From Tetracladium setigerum (taxonomy: Eukaryota > Ascomycota > Leotiomycetes > Helotiales), in contig PZJY01000002.1 in the NCBI GenBank assembly GCA_031472005.1, forward strand, positions 372,001-436,000: 64,000 nucleotides of DNA, read 5' to 3'. The notes under the pieces are model-generated. The model saw nothing but the letters and a program-made list of their open reading frames with translations. It was not told the origin of the DNA and did not search any database. Below are positions 56,701 through 64,000 of the stretch, one piece after another (position 1 is the first letter of the stretch; every line of letters begins with the position of its first letter). The position numbers and the translations under genes are program-made.

Positions 56701-59700
56701 ATTCCATCGCGCACAATCCAAGTCCAAGACTGATGGGACTTTGTCCAACCAGACACGGCGTGCATCCAAGGCATGGCCCTCACAGCTGCGCCACCTCTAG
56801 GTATCCATGCCATGGCCCGATTGTGAGATCGGGATGGATCTCAAGATCGTTAATCGTTGACATGTTTAAGGGGGGGCGAATTAGTTACGCATTCGCACGC
56901 ATTTCAAAATGGGCAGATGGTGGGGAGATTCTCGGTTGGTGTTTCGTAGTTCGCTCGCACGGAGTATTCTTTCCAGACTTCTACAGTATTATTTCTTAGT
57001 ATGGAGTACTACTACTGCGAGTTCCTTCTTCCAAGACACCGGACACAATTTGAGCCAACCACCAGGCCTAACCCCTATCGCCAATCCGAATCGTAATCAA
57101 CTACCGAGTACAGCCCTACAGGGAAGGAAAGACACCTCGGTAGCACGACTCGCGAGTTTCATCTTGGCAAACTTCGTCGCCTTGTGCCTTGTGCCCTGCG
57201 GATATCCAGGAATTGCTGTCCACCTAAGAACCTATATACCTATGTGGTGTAGTGTGCGAACGTGCGGATGTTAGCAGTATTGCACCGTCGCTCGCCAACT
57301 CCCACAAGCAGAAGATGCAACAGTGCTTCTGCAACGTTGTGGCACAACTCTCCTCACGACAGCAATAATGACTGTACCTGTCAGTTTGGAAGGATTGCGG
57401 CACAGGATTGTTGAGATCCATCCATTATTGCCAGAATAATCGGGAGAATTGAGAGTCGAGACTTCAGAGTCGAGACTTTTCCTTCTTAGACCAAGCCAGG
57501 GGAACCTCGATTATTGTCAACCTTATCCCACATATCTACCTAGGTACCTCTAGGCAACCAAGTTCTTCCCCAGCTACTGCGTTCGGCACTACTCTGTATG
57601 AATCGTGTTCTTCTTTCCATTCACAAATTCTGGAAGAGTGGAGGGGTCTCTTCTTTGCATCTTCCCCACTTGTGTATCCGAAGTTCCCAGACCCCCGAGG
57701 TCCTCTAGTAGTGGATCTCGAGCCTTGACACACTCAAAATGGCAGTTCTTCCAGTTCTTCCCTTGATTATCTTGATGTCAAAGAACAATAATTTGACTTC
57801 CTCTTCCGTACAGATGATCCAGCGCACCCGCCGCACAATAATCTTCTGGAAATGAGGAAGCTTGGGTCATGCACAGAATAAGTCACTAACCGACGGATCC
57901 ATCTAAAGAAAATCGTAAGTTTCGGCGAAGCAATCAAACGCTATTTGGGATCACGAGGAAGAGCGTGTTGGTCCGGTCCATGGATGGGCTTCCAAATTCC
58001 AAAGTCCCCGAGTCCCTGGCCTTCGGAGTCCGGCCGATGCTATCCCCACATCTATCTCAAGTTCCTTGCGAAGATCAATAGTTAATGAAACGAAAAAGTG
58101 CGCGCTCTAAAAAAAGTTGGAAGTTGGCAGGTTTGTCTTCATAGCGCTGCGCTTGTTTTTTCTTCGATCCAAAATACGAGGCCGAAAGGGGTGGTAATAC
58201 TGTAATGCCGAGGAGTGTTCAGGATGTCGGGGAGATCACACAAACCTACCGACCTAGGTACTGTACATGTACTTCACAACCCAGTCAGTATTTCGGATCT
58301 TATATACAAGCAAATCTATAATAATCTCTCAGTTACAAAGGTGAATCAGCGCTTTGTACGAACAGAAAGTGGAGAATATATGCGTTTGAAATCCGGGAAG
58401 GACGTCCACCTCCTCCTGATATCAAAGTCACTATCGCCAATTCAGAAAGCGAACAATCTTTGCTAACACGAAGAGCCCCCATTCACTGCTCAGAATTGGA
58501 AAATGACCATCCTCAGCTCTGCCCCCTCAAGTCTCAATCCTTGAATCTAAGGGCCTACCACCCTTCCTCCTGTATTGTTGTAAATAGACCACCAAAATAG
58601 CAAAAGCGGTACCATACCGCTTTTCCACACGCCGCAGTGCACATACAATACTGTACAAGCTGCCTACCTACCAGAAGCTCTCCCACCTCGGCGGAACCCA
58701 ATCACCACACGCCAGCACTTCAAAGACATCAAATAATGCAAACAAAACGCATACTTTCCCTCTCTCTCTGCATACAGTCCTGTAGTCCTACCACAATAAC
58801 ACTTAAAAAGATCCTTCTCCGTCAAAGTGCGTGCGTTGTGCGTGCAAATATGCGAATATGCGGGTATTTCCACGAAACAGCCAACCGGCGTCCATGCAAA
58901 ACGCAAGCAACCTGCAAGATGCAAGATGCAGTCCAGAATAACCCCCTTATCTAGTCTGCATTCCATGCCCATTGTAACCGTCGTTACCCCCTCCGCCTGG
59001 CCATCCTCCAATTATAGTCAAAAGCCCTATTTTGGCTTTTTTACTTTTCTGTTTCTGTTTTGGCCGTTGCATGAGAAATGCAATGCTGCATCGCATCAGC
59101 GGTCCGCAACGGGCATCTGCATTTCATTTCCCTTTTTCAAGGCTGAAAAGGAAAACCAACGAAGGGATTGGATTGTTGGATTCTTGGGTCTTGGATGTGC
59201 TATACTGTGCTATATGTACAGTGCCGGACGGACCGCCACTGTCTGGAAATGCCAATGTATGGGCTGGAGTTGGAGTTGGATCCCATAGGGCTGTGAGTAC
59301 GAGTTGGTTGGAGGGAATGACACTTGAGAGGAGGAGGAAGCGAATGAGACCTTGAATAGTCCAAAGTGTCGCAACACCTTTTATTTATTTTGTACGTACA
59401 GATACATAGAGACACAGTACCACATGACCAGTAGCAGGTATTTTACATAGTGACTACACTACCTACATAAAAACTTGTCCACTCTATATCACACATAACA
59501 TAGGACAGCAATGAGTATTGTGTCTATCTGGTCTCAGACCTCGTGATGATGCAGGCAACCAACGCATGCAGGCTTTGGGATAAAAGACATCATTCTCCTC
59601 CCCAGCCCCCTCAATTTTCCACACTGTCGTCCGAGCCTACGGGTAAATTCAAGACAGTCCCTAAAGCAGAATGCGAGAAACCCTACAAGTCGCGCCAGTT

Positions 59701-61679
59701 TTGGCGGCACAGGCCAGCAAAAGTGCACTCTGTATGTATGCACGCCCAATCGAATGTATTACCGACGTGTCAATGATCCCGAGTGTTAGGATTTTGACTT
59801 TTGCTGGTACAATAGAATCCACTCCTCACGCTACGTACGTAGGTTTGAATAGACTGGAACTGGTAGCGCACTGCTCCTACTGCGGTTTGTTGTTCCCAAG
59901 ATAGGGGCATATAATTCAAATGCGTGTGTTGGGTTTCATGGTACTTTTGAAGTACACCGCTAGTGTACTGTACCACCCATGGCGAGAAGTACCTACCTGA
60001 TTTGAATCATTTGATATGCTCGCGCTTCACGTTTCGACCTCCTTCACAGGAAGCGCGAAACCTGATGGCGAATTGTACACCTCACCGCTTCATGTCCCTC
60101 CTCATGTATGTTTCAACCCCGACTACCTTACGTGTACCCTACCTAACTAAACCGATCGACATATTGACGAACAAGGTCAATTTGATACAAAGGACGGAAT
60201 AAGCGTAAAAGAAGACACTTATCTAGGGTATCTAGGGACTTGGAGTTCGATATATCGAATAATGCTATTGTACGGAGTCTCGGCAGTCTAGTACTAAATG
60301 CAGCACAACGAAAAAAGCAAACAATCCGAACGGATTTGGAATACGAGTGGCGGTGGAGTCTACGTGTAACCTTAACTTTTGGGGCCTCAAGTTGTGAAAT
60401 CCTATCATTGAACGAAGACCGTCCAAGGACGAAAGTTATACTACTACCCCCTTACCCGACATATACTCCTACCGCACAGCTCGGAAAGGTCTCGTATCCA
60501 ATGCATCTCCAATTTCCAAAGACAAGCGCGCACCAACACCCACCGGCGGCTTATTCGGCCTCTCTCCTGTCTCATCCGTCGTCTAAAATTCTAAACCCAG
60601 CTTTTACCCATATTTCTGATTACTATGCAAGATTTCGATCAGGTCCATGCGAGTTTGGTAATCTTCATAATCAGACGAACATACGACGGGTAGACGGTTG
60701 GACCAAGTTGAGAATCCACAACCCAACCGCAATATTATCAATCCTTGAACCTCGAAAAACTTTCCGTTCGTCACCGATTCATCTCGTAACAAAAAATCAA
60801 AATGGCATCCACATTTCCCCACACCTCGGCTTCTATAAAACTCGGGGTTAAGGCTGAGCGCAAATTCAGGGCATACAATCATTGCGACATGATCCGGAGA
60901 TTATTGCCCTGTTCAGGGCGGTAGTGGGTTGTGATCAACCGCCGGCGTTGTTAGACGGGGCTGGTGGTCGACTTGTCTATGAAACAAGGCGGAAAGAAGC
61001 AATGGTTATGGAGATCGACGCGTAACACGGGGATTATTGTTGGTTTGGGGTGGTGGCGGCTGGATACAATATTTCGGTGTTAACGTTTGTTCGGGAGCCC
61101 TTTTCTTCCGTCCTGGACGTTGGGGGGATGCCGAAGGTTTTCCATGTGAAATTGAGAAAGTGGTTGACTCGTAGACTATTTACCATGAAATCATACAATT
61201 GGCATTATTTATGCAGGTCAATTGGTATGCATAGTCGAAAATGGTGACAGTGATGGAAACAAACCTTGTAAGGCTGAAAGGAAGTAGACAAGCGAAAACC
61301 ACCATTTTGATCTCTCCACATCAGAACTAGATCAATCCTCAGCCTGAATTCCAAGGCTGAAACTCGTGAAAACTTCCACCACACAACTCCAATAATCTGC
61401 GCACAATGCACAAAAAGCCCATGCAAAGCCAAACAGCAGTGAAAATCACCTGACTATATCTCTTCTTCGTGTTTAAAGTTGTTGATTTACTTGCTTTGCC
61501 AAGCGCAAATAGGCGAAGCAGGAAGCAAGGCAAGCAAGCAACCTACATAGGTATAATCCAACATCACCGGGTGACTCAACCCAAAGGGGAATTCTGATAT
61601 TGAGTTTGGACGAAACTTCAACACAACTCAGAGACATTCCTTAACAAACAAAATTTATACGACAGACAAACAGAAACAA
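53759..61679. other. Gene-poor region of almost 8 kb
   Basis: No recognisable gene in about 7.9 kb. The first 500 bases have (CTG)n/(GCT)n microsatellites and probably are the leader of the zinc-finger gene on the minus strand. The rest has mixed composition, CCTAGGT palindromes at 57538 and 58252, a perfect hairpin at 58602-58624, and one isolated protein-like open stretch near 60850-61025. Short introns or homopolymer errors could hide a diverged gene. Confidence 0.5.
58602..58624. repeat. Perfect hairpin, 10-bp arms with 3-base loop
   Basis: AAAAGCGGTA, CCA, TACCGCTTTT: a perfect 23-base stem-loop or operator-like palindrome. Confidence 0.7.
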
Positions 61680-63762
61680 ATGGCATCAGCTTCCCAAGTC
61701 CCCGGGATCCCCAACCTCTACGTTGGCGGGTAAGTCCAACTCAACTCACTTCACTTCCCATCACCTTGTCATCTCAGCCCTACCAAACTTTCCACCTTCC
61801 ACCTTTCCACAAATGACACAAGCACAAACACAATACTAACCTCCCCATTTATCTAGTCTCCACATTCTCAATCAGCCAACCACCCTCCAGAACTTGAAAA
61901 TCACTCATGTCCTCTCAGCTCTCAAAATCGAGGTTCGCGCAAAGACTAGATACAACTACGAGCATTTGGTCATCGAGGTGGATGACGTCGAGGATGAGAA
62001 TCTCTTGGAGCATTTTGAGGTTACGGGAAAGTGGATTGAGGATGGATTGGCGTCGAAGGATGGGGTTGTGTTTGTTCATTGGTATGTATGGTTGTTGTTT
62101 GTCTTTCTACTTCTTTGCACGTGTTTTTTTGTCGGGAGTGGAAAAGGGAGATATTTGCCTAGGCTTTCAAGATCTTGTGATTTCGGTTGATAGGAATAGG
62201 GTATTAGGGGTTCTCAAAGTTGAGAAGTCAATAGACAATTGGGAGTCTGGGACGTGTGTCGGGGTTGAAAATGAAGGATGTGGGCTGCAGAAGTTCTCTG
62301 TTCCTCTATAAGACCTGTGCCTAGTTCAAAGTTGCATGGACAGGAGTTTAAAATAGGTATGGTAAGTTGTCTTTCAATCGTTGACGCAACGCGGAATCTG
62401 AGGGTTCTTTGAAGTCTCTAAGACTTGGTCTCACGAGAGTTTTACTTTTTGGCTCTCACCAGGAAGGAGATATTGTTTTGTTACAGTTACTTGACTTCTT
62501 ATTCATGAGAAATCTGTTTGCTTTCCGTGCACTTTTCAATCTGAAAGTTTAAATTCTCAATTGTATCAAAGATCATTCCTAGTCAAGTTTTGCAAGTGCC
62601 CTCTCCCATCACAACGCTTCATCTCACAGTCACATCTCTCATCATCATCATCATTATCATCATCTCATATTAAAGCGCTGACCACTCACCCCACCCCAGT
62701 CTGATGGGAATATCCCGATCCGTCACCCTCATTCTCGCCTACCTCCTCCGCCTCAACCGCGCAAACCCAAACTACACACCCACCATCGCCCTCGACACAC
62801 TTCGCCAATCCCGCTCCATCGCCTGTCCAAACGATGGCTTCATGGCCCAACTCCATCTCTATAAAGCCATGGGCTGTCCCGCTGACATTGAAGGTCATCC
62901 AAAGTATCAGCGATGGATGTACATGCGCGGGGTGGAATTGGCTAATGCAGCGAATATGGCACCAGATTATATCCTGTTTGAGGATGAAGATGAAGAGGCG
63001 GAGAAGAAGGGGGGCGAGGAGGAGAAGAAGGGGGCGAGGAGGAGAGGGAGGTTGAGTTGAGGTGTAGGAAGTGTCGGTTCGTTATCCCTTCTCTTTTATG
63101 TCATTTACATATCCACTCAAATATTTCATGTTTACTCCCGTCGATACTTGACTTTTTCTCGCTTGCATATAAATCCACCACTAATTCTTCTTCTCCCTCT
63201 CTTTTTTTATATTTACTATTACGCAATTTACTAACTCCAAACCATCCAACCCAGTCGCACATTAGCAACAACACCCTACCTAACCACCCACCTCCCCAAA
63301 ACAACCTACCACCCTCCACCCTCCCCTCCACCACCACCACCGCACCCATCTCCTCCCTCCCCCCAGCACCAACCCACAACCTCTGCACCCACCACTTCCT
63401 GCACCCACTCTCCTGGATGCGCCCCGAACTCGAACAGGGTCTTCTCTCAGGACGTCTGGAATGCCCAAATGCCAAGTGCAAGGCCATGCTCGGTCGCTAT
63501 GCTTGGCAGGGTATGAAATGCAGTTGTGGGATCTGGGTTTGTCCGGCGTTTAGTCTGCAGAAGGGGAGGGTGGATGAGGTTAGTATGAGGAGGGCGGCCG
63601 CCGGGGAGGTGAAGGGGGGGTTGGTGGTGATACTTTGGTTAGTGGTGGTGGTATTGGTGCTGGGGGGAGGGAAGCGGAAGCGGAAGCGGAATTGAGGATG
63701 CGGTGAGAGCTTTGGGGATTAGGATGCCACCAGGGATGAAAAAGAGTGAGCAAAGTTTGTGA
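61680..63762 (+). CDS. YVH1: Dual-specificity phosphatase Yvh1 (DUSP12), several frame breaks
   Basis: Yvh1 releases Mrt4 during 60S ribosome maturation through its zinc domain and has a PTP-type phosphatase domain. Exons: 61680-61729, 61857-62081, 62700-63076, and a last exon from about 63255 (acceptor AACCCAG) to 63762. Residues read PGIPNLYVGGLHILNQPTTL, ITHVLSAL, and the HCX5R loop HCLMGISRS, whose Cys codon is split by a 618-nt intron. Then come QSRSIACPNDGFMAQLHLYK, HPKYQRWMYMRGVE and EVELRCRKCR, and the zinc domain CTHHFLHPLSWM, LECPNAKCKAMLGRYAWQGM and KCSCGIWVCPA. The tail is Gly-rich and ends IEDAVRALGIRMPPGMKK. Apparent one-base losses occur at G5 63030-63034, a C run near 63359-63364, G7 63614-63620 and G6 63662-63667; adding one base at each joins all homologous blocks. 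Confidence 0.88.
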
Positions 63763-64000
63763 TTACTGGATCATTTTGAGATCATGCTGGGCTGATGGGT
63801 TGATGATGGTGGTACAGTCGAGTTAGGAAAGAAAAAGGCGTGCGTTCGTGATTTCGTACAGTACTGTATCCGTACACACGCACATACATGCCACGACAGA
63901 TGACAGCCCAGGAAAAAAAGCTTCTGCAAAAACAGGAAATACATGATGATGACCTCTCACTTGCAGCTTACCCTTCAAGCCTTCGTTCGGATGAGTTCGT
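63763..64000. other. Right-edge intergenic sequence
   Basis: A 238-bp stretch after YVH1; nothing recognised. Confidence 0.4.

Noticed and set aside
60240..60851. 203-codon plus-strand frame
   Set aside because: No family resemblance, and the residue pattern is unlike the recognised genes of the window.

Overview
This window is nuclear DNA of a filamentous ascomycete (Pezizomycotina). The signs are many short spliceosomal introns (about 47-75 nt with GTRNGT-like donors and CTAAC-like branch sites), mono- and bidirectional promoters of 300-800 bp, HET-domain NLR-type genes, and fungal housekeeping orthologues. A leotiomycete is my guess from the general look of the proteins; the sequence does not prove it. 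No convincing tRNA, rRNA, CRISPR array, provirus or intact transposon was seen.

Layout. 2-1159: ethylene-forming-enzyme-like 2-oxoglutarate oxygenase, open at the left edge. 1160-5220: gene-poor. 5221-7059: DNA-end repair enzyme PNKP. 10173-11904: Ser/Pro-rich fungal protein of unknown function. 11905-14888: repeat-rich spacer. 14889-16829 (-) and 17186-17979 (+): head-to-head pair of a PPR protein and mitoribosomal Rsm25. 18236-19092 (-) ALG14 and 19731-21984 (+) IMA1 are also head-to-head. 23157-24257: SIW14 phosphatase. 25452-26168: a decayed TPR locus. 26379-27164 (-): unknown membrane-anchored protein.

27551-32633 is the most distinctive region: two divergent allorecognition/immune-type genes. 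On the minus strand is a complete HET-NB-ARC-TPR receptor. On the plus strand is a HET domain joined directly to a seven-bladed WD40 propeller with no NACHT/NB-ARC between them. Both carry arrays of near-identical 126-bp (42-residue) units.

33947-34501 (-): AIM19-like. 35009-36151: HLJ1 and 36732-40468: UFD2, two protein-quality-control genes in tandem. 41112-42349: ERG19 (mevalonate/sterol pathway). 43222-44947: cyclase-family hydrolase. 46231-48170: coiled-coil protein whose frame continues past a TAG. 51317-53758 (-): C2H2 zinc-finger factor. 53759-61679: almost 8 kb without a recognisable gene. 61680-63762: YVH1 phosphatase.

A technical point affects interpretation. IMA1, the zinc-finger gene and YVH1 each show reading-frame breaks that a single added base in a G or C run of five or more would restore (six sites in all). 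That pattern fits base-loss errors in homopolymers better than six independent pseudogenisation events, although several G5 runs elsewhere are intact.
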